This document shows, piece after piece, positions 19,649 to 30,800 of a stretch of DNA of 64,000 nt. Source of the stretch: Mesostigma viride (Eukaryota > Streptophyta > Mesostigmatophyceae > Mesostigmatales > Mesostigmataceae); contig RPFO01000026.1 of assembly GCA_009746045.1 (NCBI GenBank), positions 549,849 to 613,848 on the forward strand, read 5' to 3'. Within the stretch, counting starts at the first letter, position 1; every line of letters starts with the position of its first letter. A program made the position numbers and the translations under genes. Under the pieces are notes generated by a model that saw only the letters and a program-made list of their open reading frames with translations, ran no database searches and had not been told where the DNA came from.

Positions 19649-21387
19649 TTCTCACGAGCCGTCAGTCCCTCACGCTCCATGGTTGCGCACACAGCTCGGT
19701 GGCCCTCCTCCGTACGCAGCTCAAGCACCACTTCGGTGTGCCCCCAGAACTCGGAGTGGAGAGTACAAAAGCCGCAGCCATGATTGCTGCCAGACGCCAT
19801 GAGCCCCATCTCTGCAAACCGCGCCCCGGAATCTAGCAGCCAAAAAAAGGGTACTCTGACCTCCATCCACGACACAACACCGGTCAGAGGGTCTGCCATT
19901 TCCATGGCCACCCCTTGCTGCAGTGGGCGGATCTCGTTATCCAGCAGCCACTTGTTGAAGGCATCCGCATCCACATGCTTTGGCCTCAGCGTGACCACGT
20001 GATTGCGGGCAGCCGATCGATCCAGCGTTAGGATCCTGAACTGATACGACACCACATCGGCATCCGTATTGTCAGTGATCTTGAAGCTATCCATCCAAAG
20101 CACGATTGGGATCACAACGACGGGCAAGCCCAGCCGCGGGCGGGCCTGACACTTGCGGAGGGGGCCCTTCTGCCAGTCCCTGAAATCACCTATGGGCTGC
20201 ATCAAAGGGTGGCCATGGGGATCCCTTAGATCATTCCCATCAGCATCTGTTTCCACGATGCCCCCGGTCGTGACTCCGTATGTCCGTGACAAGAAGTAGT
20301 CGTGTTTCCCAACTGTGCCCTCTTGCTCCATTTCCGCGAAGTCTTCTTCAGAGTGAACCCTGATATGGCGCTTGTAGGTCCCTGCCTCCACCAATTCCGT
20401 CCAGTTGCATGCAAATAGCTCCTTCTCATGAAACCCGGGGCTTCCCCTTTTCAGGTGCGTGTGTCGCCACTTGTTGGCATACAAGTACTGCACCTCGAAG
20501 AGCACCTTGACAGAATCCGAGAGCTTGTCGTCACGCTGGTACAGGACGCCGGTCAGCCTCACCGGGGCCCCATAAGGCTTGCCTTTGTTCACACCGTCCT
20601 CAGTCACCGAGACCTCGAGGAAGTCACCGACCGTGAACGTCTGGCCGGATAGCGCTATCCCACGAAGGCGGCACAGAGGATGGTCGTGGAAGAAGGTACT
20701 CATGTGGAAACCTGTGCGCCGGCCATCCGCAAGCACCTCGGGCCGCACATGCAGGTGGCGCGTGACATTGTGCTGGCGTAGCAGATGTTGAAGCCGGGTC
20801 TTGATGCTGCACGTGTGGGCGACAGAGCCGTTAGGGAGTTCAATTCGCGTGACATGGTGCGTTGGGAGCTCCTTTTCCACCTTCCTGACCACAGGGAGCG
20901 TGAGCCGGTCGGCATCTTCCGATCGGTACTTGGGGTCTTGTCTCATGGCAGTTCTGCACAGCACGCCTTCGTCAGTCCGAGAATCGATTCGCTTATGGTA
21001 TGCAAACTCCAGAAACTCCGAGTGCGACCGAAAGATCCCGTACCCAGTCTCATTTCCCTGGCCGTCTGTTGGGGCCGAAGGCACTGAGCATGGATCAGGA
21101 GCTGCCACCGTCATGCGCCCGTCTATTTTCCCCCCTGGACAATGGCTAAGTCTCCGTTGCACGGCGGGCTCCTCAACGGAGTCAGCACTATTCCCGCCGT
21201 CGCCTCCATCCCCTGATTCAGTTGCATCCACTTCATCTGACCCAGCGTCGCGCGACAGAGCCCTCCCAGCGTCAACATCATCACCAAGTGCAGCGTTATC
21301 CACCAACTCGTCCTCAACGTCCTCATCGCAGTTGTTGATGCCAATGACGGTGTGAGCCACGGCGATGTCTTGACGCTTTTTTTCTTG
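19649..21387 (-). CDS. Transposase-like protein, first identified exon (core domain)
   Basis: About 575 codons encode an acidic Asp/Glu/Ser-rich N-terminal stretch and a long folded region. Near the end of the exon a segment with VVVIPIVLWMDSF, a downstream PLQQGV segment, a run of hydrophobic strands and a CGFC pair resembles the catalytic region of CACTA/CMC-like (Transposase_21-type) transposases as I know them from fungi and plants. Exon 3 ends in a region with repeated His, a W and an FER triad, like the DUF4218-type tail of the same group. I infer a DDE-type DNA transposase or a gene domesticated from one, but cannot assign the catalytic acids with certainty. The last codon is split by the intron (AA|G). 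A chromatin-associated protein of the same origin is an alternative. Confidence 0.55.
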
Positions 21388-21439
21388 CTGAAGAGATACC
21401 GGTGCGGCATTTGTAATCGCTTCCTTCGACGGGAATAAT

Positions 21440-22350
21440 TAGGCACCCTGAAACCGTCCCGGTGGAGGGTCGTCCGTGCCTTTCATCATAAGGCTCAAAG
21501 ACACCGACGACCAGCCATGCAGCTAAAGCCACTGTTTGAGTTCCTGTGCCGAGGGTCCTCCACTCCCTTGAGTATCCTAGTATCCAGCGTGTAGTTCTTC
21601 TTGCCTGCGTTAATTGGGCAATGAACGGTAATTCAACAAGGCGAACCCTAAACATTAATTCCATGCATTCGGCCTGGCCAAGTTTTGCGCTGTGCCGCCG
21701 CCACTTCACGAACCACGGTAATGACGTTTATATAATATAAGCCCTAACCTACTGTGATATAATGAAGTTGGTGTCACGTGAGCACAGGACCTTCAATTGC
21801 TATTCTCCAAGTGGCAGGGATTATTAGGACTATCTACTCCACACTAAGCTATGTACTCGAGTCATGACGCGGTGAGACACGCCCGTATTACATAGGAAGG
21901 AGTGACTATGTACTCCGGACTATGTACTCCAAGAGTACATAGTCCGGAGTGACTATGTACTCCAAGAGTACATAGTCCGGAGTACATATGATCCGGGATT
22001 TCCGAATAGGGGACTGCCGACGCGGTGAGACACGCCCGTATTACATAGGAAGGAGTGACTATTTACTCCACACTATGTACTCCAAGAGTACATAGGGTGG
22101 CACACTATGTACTCCAAGAGTACATAGTGTCTCCAATGCAGCAGCACTCCGCTATGTACTCGACTCATGACGACTGCCCGAAGCAGCTCCTCTGCGAGTG
22201 AGCCACGTGGACCGGGGCCGACGCGTCGCCTTGATTTTTGAATTTCCGAACGCGCCTGCGTTACATTTTGCACGAGCGCACGCTTGAAAGCCTCACCAGT
22301 GCCCAGAACGCAGCACCAGTGCAGAACGCAACAAAGCAGCGGAAGTGAAT
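21440..22350. promoter_or_regulatory. Divergent intergenic region with hairpin repeats
   Basis: This region separates the minus-strand transposase-like gene from the plus-strand gene at 22351. Between about 21840 and 22160 the inverted repeat CTATGTACTC/GAGTACATAG recurs, and a 45-bp block starting GACGCGGTGAGACACGCCCG occurs at 21864 and 22019. A shared promoter with repeated factor-binding hairpins is a reasonable guess. The unresolved first exon of the transposase-like gene may lie in 21440-21740. Confidence 0.45.
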
Positions 22351-23918
22351 ATGGGAAAGCGCCGGAGTGACATGGCGGCCGCAAAGGGTGCAGCCACAAC
22401 AAAGGGCATGGTCTCGGCACGCGATGCCACAGCGAGAAAGAAGGCCAGGCGGGCCGACGTGGAAAAGGACGACCACTGGGGGAAGCAGGAGGCGGAGAAC
22501 CTGGAGTCGGAGGAGGACTTACAAACCTCCTCCGACGAGGACGACCAGGACGACGACTATGACGACGATGAGTTGGACACCACGCCTCAGAAGGGTAGGC
22601 AGGACAAGGGCTCGGGCAGCAAGGGGAAGACTAGGAAAGCTGAGGCAGGCAGCGGGGGCGCTACTCGTAGCAGGCTGGACCCTAGCGGGACAGCCGCGGA
22701 CGTCCGCCAACTCAAGAGCGACATGGAGAAACAGAAAGAAATGACCTCCAAGATGTATGAGATGCTTCAACAGTTACTGGACCAGGGTCGGCAGCCCCGG
22801 TCGCAGGAGGCCACGCCCACGCAGCCGACCCGGCTTTCCAGTGCCTCAGGTCCTGAGGGGAGCCCGGCGAGCGACGCTCGCGGCTCGATCGACGCTGGCT
22901 TCGTTCCAGTCTTCGAATGGGTAAACCCCTCTGCTGTATTAGGGGAACCCTTTAAAGTGCATCATGCGATTTTTCTACGCGTCGTTTGCATTCCGTATGG
23001 TTCTCCTTGGAGTTGTTTGGGGTGATTATGATCTACGAAATGCAAATGCAATCAACAGTACTTGTCACGTGTGTCGTTGCAATTCTGGTTGTGTGTTTTG
23101 TTTGGGTCTCGCAGTGGAAAAAGAAGGAGATCCAGGCTGTGTTTGACGACATGGATGGCCACTTTCTCACCCCTGAGGCCATGGACCAGGAGGATGACGG
23201 GGGGCTGTGGAAGAAGTATGTTGCCATCGTGGCGGACGTGGCCATCCAGAACAAGTACATGCCAGCGGGCAGGAGGGAGGCCGCCGCCAAGCACGCAGCA
23301 TCGGCGATGCGATGCCACCTGACATCGGGGAGGTCCAATGCCAAGAAGCAGATTCGAAAGATGACGCTAGACAACAAGAAGTACGTTGAGGCGGCGGCAG
23401 CGCCAGCCGGCGACATCCGCTCCAAGGGGCGTAAACGCCTGGTGTATGACGTAAGTGTATGACTTATGGGGTCACTTTAATGCTCAACTAGGTTTAATGG
23501 GTGGTGGCCTGTCGAGGAACGTGTGGTCTAAAAACGATATGGTAAAGCCTTGCTGTTCTTCCTTGTGCCCTTTGCAACATCATGCATTATATATCCATGA
23601 TGTCGTATGCATTACATTCTACACTTGCTCACTGTCATGTATGTGTGTACGCTTGCAATTGGACTTGCTCGTGGTGTCAATGCGCAGTTCCTCCTTCGCA
23701 AGTTCAAGCACTGGAACGTGGACACGATGAAGCAGCGAAAGGTCCTGATTGACCATGTCGGCCTTGTGGTAGACTCCGTGTGGGAAGCTGAGGCTGACAT
23801 GAGGGCCAAATCAGCTAGCGGCCTCGTGGCGAGGAAGTTTCTGACCACCGCTGACGCAGCCAAGTTCGATGCAGACCTGGACGACCTCATTGAGGAGGAA
23901 GCACTGGACGAGTGCTGA
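22351..23918 (+). CDS. Unknown three-exon protein, 378 aa
   Basis: Exons 22351-22920, 23115-23450 and 23688-23918 join in phase 0 with GT-AG borders (GTAAAC...CTCGCAG; GTAAGT...GCGCAG) and end in TGA. The N-terminal exon encodes basic Lys/Arg clusters, a run of Asp/Glu (about residues 55-78) and a predicted coiled coil (around QLKSDMEKQKEMTSKM). Exons 2 and 3 encode a Lys-rich helical region and an acidic C-terminus (IEEEALDEC). Composition suggests a nuclear, possibly DNA-bound protein. I recognise no family. Its divergent position next to the transposase-like gene suggests the second gene of a two-gene DNA transposon, but that is inference. AATAAA lies near 24196. Confidence 0.6.
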
Positions 23919-24279
23919 TAAATGGCATTAGCGGAAGACAATAATGACTATCCACAACTTGTGCACGGTATACAATGGCATCAGGCCATGCCTTGGCTGG
24001 ACCCCAAGTCCAGGCTTACCACCAGCTGGTAATGTTACGCTAGGTGGAACCTTGTATTATGGCAGGACCTTGAAGACATTGATGATGATACTGCCTTTGA
24101 ATACTCTGTGTTTTTCTGATGTGAGCCAATGATGCTATGTGTTTTATCATGGTGGGCCGCACCTTGTCTTTTACACTTACACTTATGGTTCTCTGAATAA
24201 ATTATTTTAATATCATATGTATGTGCATAATAAATTGTTAGAGACTGTCTACATCAAATCCTGCATTTTGAGATCCATA

Positions 24280-24965
24280 CCCAAGACGGTAACTAGTTAT
24301 GGGTTTGGTTACTGGGCCATAACCATGGCAGTAACCAGGCCTGTTTACGGGGCAATAACTAGTAGTGGTTACTGGCCTGGTTACGGGCCAGTAACCAGGC
24401 CCGTAACCTGCCCCAGTACATAATACCGGACCAGTAACCATGGCAATAACCAGGACCGTTTACGGCGCCGTAACTAGTAATGGTTACTGGCCAGGTTACG
24501 GGCCCGTAACCAGGACAGTAGCCATGCCCGAGACTGGCCCGTAACCTATGCTGATGCCAAATACCGGACCCGTAACCATGCCAGTAACCATGCCCGTTTA
24601 CGGGTCAGTTACTTGTACAGGTTACGGGCCAGTTACCGGTCCCGTAACCAGGCCAGTAACCCATCCCGGTTATCAGAACTGGTCCCGTAACCATGTCAGT
24701 TTACCGCCCGGTAACTTCTACTTGGGCCGTAACCATGCCCGTAACCCAGTACTTAAGGTTACGGGCATGGTTACGGCTCCGGTAAAAGTTACCGCCCAGT
24801 AAACGTTCCGGTAACTATTACCGCCCGGTAACCATTACCGGCCGGTATTTAGTCTGTTGCATTCCGGGTTACCGGCCGGTAACCTGGCCGGTAACCTTAA
24901 ACGTACATGGTTACCGGCCGGTAACCGCCCCGGTAACCTTAACCGGGGCGTTTACGCCCCGTAAA
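24280..24965. repeat. GTTAC/GTAAC-based satellite-like repeat
   Basis: Irregular array in which GGTTACGGG-like and CCCGTAACC-like motifs alternate on both strands every 10-25 bp. Because both orientations are mixed, the region can form many short hairpins. A related array lies at 59819-60283. Confidence 0.85.
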
Positions 24966-25371
24966 ATTAACTCCTAGTGTCGTAGCCGAGGTCGTCGAGG
25001 GAGTGACTATGCATCCGGGCCAGGGAGAGCAAGGCGCTGCGCGTGAACAAAATCCGGGCTCGGTGAGGGATGTCCGGGAGCGTCGTGCAAGGGTTGCACG
25101 CACATGCGGCAAATGGGAGCGTGGCCAGGAATGCCCAGCCTGCCGAGAGGTCCCCCAAGTCGGTCGCCTGGGCCCGTGCCCTGCGACGCCGAGGGAGGGT
25201 TGGGGGCCGTCCGAGGGGCCGCCCCTGGCCGCGAGGGTGCGGCCGCCAGGCCGGCCGGCGTGCCGTTCTGGGGGGCTTGGCTGCGGCGTTGCCGCTCATG
25301 CTGGAACCGCCGATGGAGCGAAAAAATCCGCTGGCAATGGGCGGCCGCACAGCGGTAGCAGGCCATGGCGC

Positions 25372-26975
25372 GCATGGCATGCTCCGTGATGAGGGGGTGG
25401 CATGCTACGCGATGAGGGGGTGGCATGCTCCGTGATGAGGGGGTGGCATGCTCCGTGATGAGGGGTGGCATGCTACGCGATGAGGGGGTGGCATGCTCCG
25501 TGATGAGGGGGTGGCATGCTACGCGATGAGGGGGTGGCATGCTCCGTGATGAGGGGGTGGCATGCTCCGTGATGAGGGGGTGGCATGCGACGCGATGAGG
25601 GGGTGGCATGCTCCGTGATGAGGGGGTGGCATGCACCGTGATGAGGGGGTGGCATGCACCGTGATGAGGGGTGGCATGCTCCGTGATGAGGGGGTGGCAT
25701 GCTCCGTGATGAGGGGGTGGCATGCTACGTGATGAGGGGGTGGCATGCTCCGTGATGAGGGGTGGCATGCTCCGTGATGAGGGGGTGGCATGCTACGCGA
25801 TGAGGGGGTGGCATGCTCCGTGATGAGGGGGTGGCATGCTCCGTGATGAGGGGGTGGCATGCTCCGTGATGAGAGGGTGGCATGCTCCGTGATGAGGGGT
25901 GGCATGCTCCGTGATGAGGGGGTGGCATGCTCCGTGATGAGGGGGTGGCATGCTACGTGATGAGGGGGTGGCATGCTCCGTGATGAGGGGTGGCATGCTC
26001 CGTGATGAGGGGGTGGCATGCTCCGTGATGAGGGGGTGGCATGCTCCGTGATGAGGGGGTGGCATGCTCCGTGATGAGGGGGTGGCATGCTCCGTGATGA
26101 GGGGGTGGCATGCTCCGTGATGAGGGGGTGGCATGCTCCGTGATGAGAGGGTGGCATGCTCCGTGATGAGAGGGTGGCATGCTCCGTGATGAGGGGGTGG
26201 CATGCTCCGTGATGAGGGGGTGGCATGCTACGTGATGAGGGGGTGGCATGCTCCGTGATGAGAGGGTGGCATGCTCCGTGATGAGGGGGTGGCATGCTCC
26301 GCGATGAGGGGGTGGCATGCTCCGTGATGAGAGGGTGGCATGCTCCGTGATGAGGGGGTGGCATGCTCCGTGATGAGGGGGTGGCATGCTACGTGATGAG
26401 GGGGTGGCATGCTCCGTGATGAGGGGGTGGCATGCTCCGTGATGAGGGGGTGGCATGCTCCGTGATGAGGGGGTGGCATGCTCCGTGATGAGGGGGTGGC
26501 ATGCTCCGTGATGAGGGGGTGGCATGCACCGTGATGAGGGGTGGCATGCTCCGTGATGAGAGGGTGGCATGCTCCGTGATGAGGGGGTGGCATGCTCCGT
26601 GATGAGGGGGTGGCATGCTACGTGATGAGGGGGTGGCATGCTCCGTGATGAGGGGGTGGCATGCTCCGTGATGAGGGGGTGGCATGCTCCGTGATGAGGG
26701 GGTGGCATGCTCCGTGATGAGGGGGTGGCATGCTCCGTGATGAGGGGGTGGCATGCTCCGCGATGAGGGGGTGGCATGCTCCGTGATGAGGGGGTGGCAT
26801 GCTCCGGGATGAGGGGGTGGCATGCTCCGCGATGAGGGGGTGGCATGCTCCGTGATGAGGGGGTGGCATGCTCCGTGATGAGGGGGTGGCATGCTCCGTG
26901 ATGAGGGGGTGGCATGCTACGTGACGAGGGGGTGGCATGCTCCGTGATGAGGGGGTGGCATGCTCCGTGATGAGG
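25372..26975. repeat. 23-bp minisatellite, about 70 copies
   Basis: Unit TGATGAGGGGGTGGCATGCTCCG with point variants and some 22-bp units lacking a G. The unit is not a multiple of three and lacks stops on the minus strand, so long artificial Pro/His/Ser-rich ORFs arise in several frames. Confidence 0.95.
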
Positions 26976-27810
26976 GGGAGGGGTCGGGAGCACCTGCAGC
27001 CAAAGAAGCGACAGCGGCAGGGGTCGCGGCCGCCGCAGAACCCAGGGCGGGGCCGGCCACTGGGCTGTCAGGGCCACGGAACCCACCAGCCGACGCCAAG
27101 ACCAGCCCGGGGGCGGCCCCCACGGCAGAGAGGGGGGCGCCGGGGGAGGCAGCCCGGCCTCTCTCTACAAATGAAAGAGCACAGTACTCTACATATAATG
27201 AAATAGCTTAGTACTCTATATATAATGAAATAGCTTAGTACTCTGAGGCATGCATGCCTCTGCGCATTGATGCCGTACACGCAAGTACTTACTTACTTAC
27301 TTTGGGAGTCTCCATTCCCAGAGGTATAGCCAACTGAGGAGCTAGCAAGCGGAGGACTATTCTGCTTGTGCACATGTTGTACATGTGTTCCTGCTCCCCG
27401 TCAGCGACATCAATAGTTTGCACTATTGCGAGCTCTGAACGTTGAATAGCTAATACCGCAACTATAGGGTGTACCATGCAGGTCATGCATGCAAGCCGGA
27501 AGTTGGGCTATTTACCAGTCTTTTGTACCGAGATGCACCAAGCGGCAATTATTAGGCAGCAGTAATTGTGTTTCAACTGAAACCGGTCATGAGAGGGCTA
27601 ATAATATTATACTACGTACAGAGGGGCAAGGACTCCGCAACGAGAGCGTGTGTAATGGATGCGTGATCGATTCATAATGAAGTGATTCATTTAGCACTTG
27701 CCAACCAGAATCACACTCCACAGGTGCACGCCCCACAACGGCAGGCACAAAAAGCTTGCAGTTCTCCACCTGTCCGAAACATGGGAGTTCCCTGTTCCTA
27801 ATCTGGCCAG
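26976..27810. other. No gene seen
   Basis: GC-rich to about 27160, then AT-richer with a duplicated ATATAATGAAATAGCTTAGTACTCT motif near 27189-27243 and (ACTT)n near 27286-27300. It follows the FEN1 stop codon and may hold its 3' UTR. Confidence 0.5.
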
Positions 27811-30800
27811 TCACTTCTTCTTGGGAGGCCCGGGCTTACCACCCTTCCCTTTCCCCTTTGCAGGCTCTGGCTCCTGCACAGTCCACGTGTTGGGGGGGTG
27901 ATGGGAAAGAGGTTCAGAACCGAGCAACCTTGTTTCACGCTGACCATAGCAGCGAGCAACCCCACGCACACAGGTGCCCACCACACGCACACATCTGCAG
28001 GGTGAGGGGGAGGCCGACACAGGTGCACGTGCCGCACCAACATGCGCGCACACCCACATGCCCATAAATTATGGTGATGACATGGTGCAAGCCACACACA
28101 TGCGTGTTGATGTCGATGATGGCACGCACGCGCACACGCACACCGACACACATACACACACGCGCCCACCCACCTTCCGCTTGGTGCTCGACTGGGTGAC
28201 TGTCGGCTGCCCAAAGAAGCTCTCCAACCTGTTTGTGTGGGTGCATGGGGTGATCATACAAAAGGAAAAAAGGGGCCGACGCCCCGTATTGAGTCCACAG
28301 ACCTAGGGCTGGCAAACCTTGAGTGCAAAAAAGTCAGCTGCCACGCCCATGCCCTAAAAACTAAACCCACGAAGAAAACTCCCCTGCAGAAATCCTGTGC
28401 GCCAATCTCACTAGATGGCTATACACATCAAGCACACACCTATCATGGATTCCAACTATTGGCACTTGGAAAGAGGGTCAACTAACAGTGTTTGGGCATA
28501 CAGTACATAGGGAGGTAAGACTAATATGGTACCCATGGGCGAAGGGGGTGGGCATTGGTGCTTGCTTGCGGCGAAAGCTGGGAACCGGCAAGAGTGACCG
28601 CCTGCATATATAACATGTAATCACCCCGCATGGTAATTGGTAGCAACCTTTGCCGCCAGTGGAGCCAACGGGGCATCGGCCATCAGCCGCAGTCTGGCAT
28701 GGCCAACCGCAGCATGATAAGGCCCTGTTGGTTATCGCTCCTGCCTGACGGTGAAGCCCTATTAGTGTCGAATGCCTCTCAGTGTCGAATGCCTGTCAGT
28801 GTCGAATGCCTGCTACTGGCACACTGAGGTACAGTGATGTGTAGCAGCGTGGCACCACATCAGCCGCACGTTACAGGGCCCAGCAGACGTGCGCGATCGA
28901 CGCACCTGCCCTGGCTGGACTTGGACTTGGACTTTTTGATCTTCTCGATGGCCTGCGAGCGGGGCAGAAAAGAGCGGTGAGGCAATCCATGGGCCATGCA
29001 ACAGGTCACCTACAACTCGGGAGAACACAACAAGGTGAACCACTGTCGAGGTAAGGAATCCCTCAGCCCTCACAAATCCACGACAAGGGCAGCGTTTGGA
29101 TCTAACCCGTGCGCTGTCTGCATGACATTATCAGCAGATGCTGTCTTAGATACTTGCCAAGAAACTAACAAGAAGGATCTGACAAGAATAACCGCCCATG
29201 GTCCGGATGCTTCCTGTAACCCATACTCCAGCTTACCTTATCTCCCGCTGATACTGGCAGCCAGCTTGCTCTGATGAGCATAATCCGACTACCATCCATA
29301 TGCATGCGGCACCTCAGCCGTGGGATATGCCAGCTGACAGCACGTCTTGCCTGAGAGCGGCCTTCCTGGCCCACTCTGCCTATATGTTGTACTCTGCCAC
29401 CGCATTTTTCAGGGTAACACGCAGAGCGACCTTCGGCGACAAAAAAACAACGCGACTGACTGACCCCACGCAAGGCAGCAAACAGCAGTTACACCCGTTC
29501 ACTCCCAAGAATCACCAGTCTTTATTAGAACAATGAGTGGACTGGACCATCAAGAATGAATGGCAAGGTGGAAACGAATAAGAAAACAATTCAGCACGTA
29601 GTGCATGCCCCCCGCACCAGTGAACAAAGGGGTGGGTGGGCGGGTGAAAGAAACTACCTAGACGACAAACTGCGTTGGGCTATATTCCCCTTCGGCCAAG
29701 CAGGACAGCCGTCGACCACCGTCATTCACTTTCCGTGTAACGTCAGACTTGCGTCACAAACTACGAATTATACAAGCTTTGAACTATTCCTACTCCTACT
29801 TTCAAAGCCCACTAGGACTTGCCACGCAAAGTGCTTTCGTCACAAACTGTGGCCACTGACAAGTGGCGACCGTCACGTCACTAGCATGTGACGCCGGTTT
29901 TTCAGCAATGGCGTACATTCCGTACTAGCTGCCTAAGGACTTGTGGCGCGCGGCCTGACCAAGGGCAGCCGGCCCACAATTTCCCATATTTAATTTATGA
30001 CTTAATTGTCGGACGCCTGAAACCCGCGCGGCCGGTGGGACATAAAACCGGCGGCTGTCCCAGCCGCCTGCAGCGGTCTCGCTCGTACCACTATACTAAA
30101 CTATTTTCGAAGAAATCCGATTTGAATACTGCTGCAGACCACACAATCTTGCTCTGTCCACGGCGATATGAGGAGCCCAGGACACTATTGCTCAGCTGCC
30201 AAAACAGTTTCTACAGAGAGGCCAGTATTTTAAAATGGCAAGCAAGGCAAATAAGCAATGACAAGCTGTCATCACACAGAAACCTCAAACCATGGACACC
30301 CTAGTTGTGCTCATCCACGTTACTAAGAACCTTCTTTAGCACTGATAATGCTGATGATGCTGATGATGCTGATGATGCTGATGATGCTGATGATGCTGAT
30401 GATGCTGATGATGCTGATGATGTTGATGATGCTGATGATGCTGATGATGCTGATGATGCTGATGATGCTGATGATGCTGATGATGCTGATGATGCTGATG
30501 ATGTTGATGATGCTGATACAACCTCTCTAGCCACTTCTCTAATAAACCAGAGACGACATAAATTAAGTGAGCCTGGTCAGGCAGCATCGAATGGATGAGT
30601 CGGCAACCATGCGGTGTGTCTCACCGTCTTGACGCGGTCCTCGTTGAAGTTCTTCTCGGTCACGAGGAACTTCATCAGGCCCTGCGCAGAGCAGTGCAGC
30701 GATGGGCGTGCGGGGTGGCAGTAGGCAGGATGCCAGCGGTGAATCGGCAGGCCCCTGACATGTGCGGTGCTTACGCGAGTACCCTGAGATTATGCAAGTA

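Larger units (their letters stand above)
6138..21387 (-). pseudogene. Transposase-like gene split by two LTR elements in exon 2
   Basis: Three coding exons are supported on the minus strand. The first runs from about 21387 to 19649 (donor GTAAGT at 19648). The second runs from 19299 (acceptor TTTTCCAG) to 6752 (donor GTAAGA at 6751). The third runs from 6548 (acceptor TTTCATCGCAG) to TAG at 6140-6138. Exon 2 survives as 19299-19204, 9930-9921 and 7072-6752; the gaps are two retrotransposons with 5-bp target duplications. Counting each TSD once, exon 2 is 427 nt. The joined frame from 21360 is 2,550 nt (849 aa) without an internal stop. The last two codons (AGT TAG) may belong to the LTR ending at 6143, so the true C-terminus may also be cut. 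The N-terminal exon is unresolved: no ATG opens the frame before 21360, and a good acceptor (TCTCTTCAG) lies just above 21387. Confidence 0.7.

Noticed and set aside
25372-26975. Hammerhead ribozyme core (GTGATGAG in each unit)
   Set aside because: The core needs CUGAUGA plus a GAAA strand and stem arrangement; the GAAA part is absent.
25372-27086. Long minus-strand Pro/His/Ser-rich ORFs up to 377 codons
   Set aside because: They follow the 23-bp repeat, open in several frames at once, with no start context or domain.
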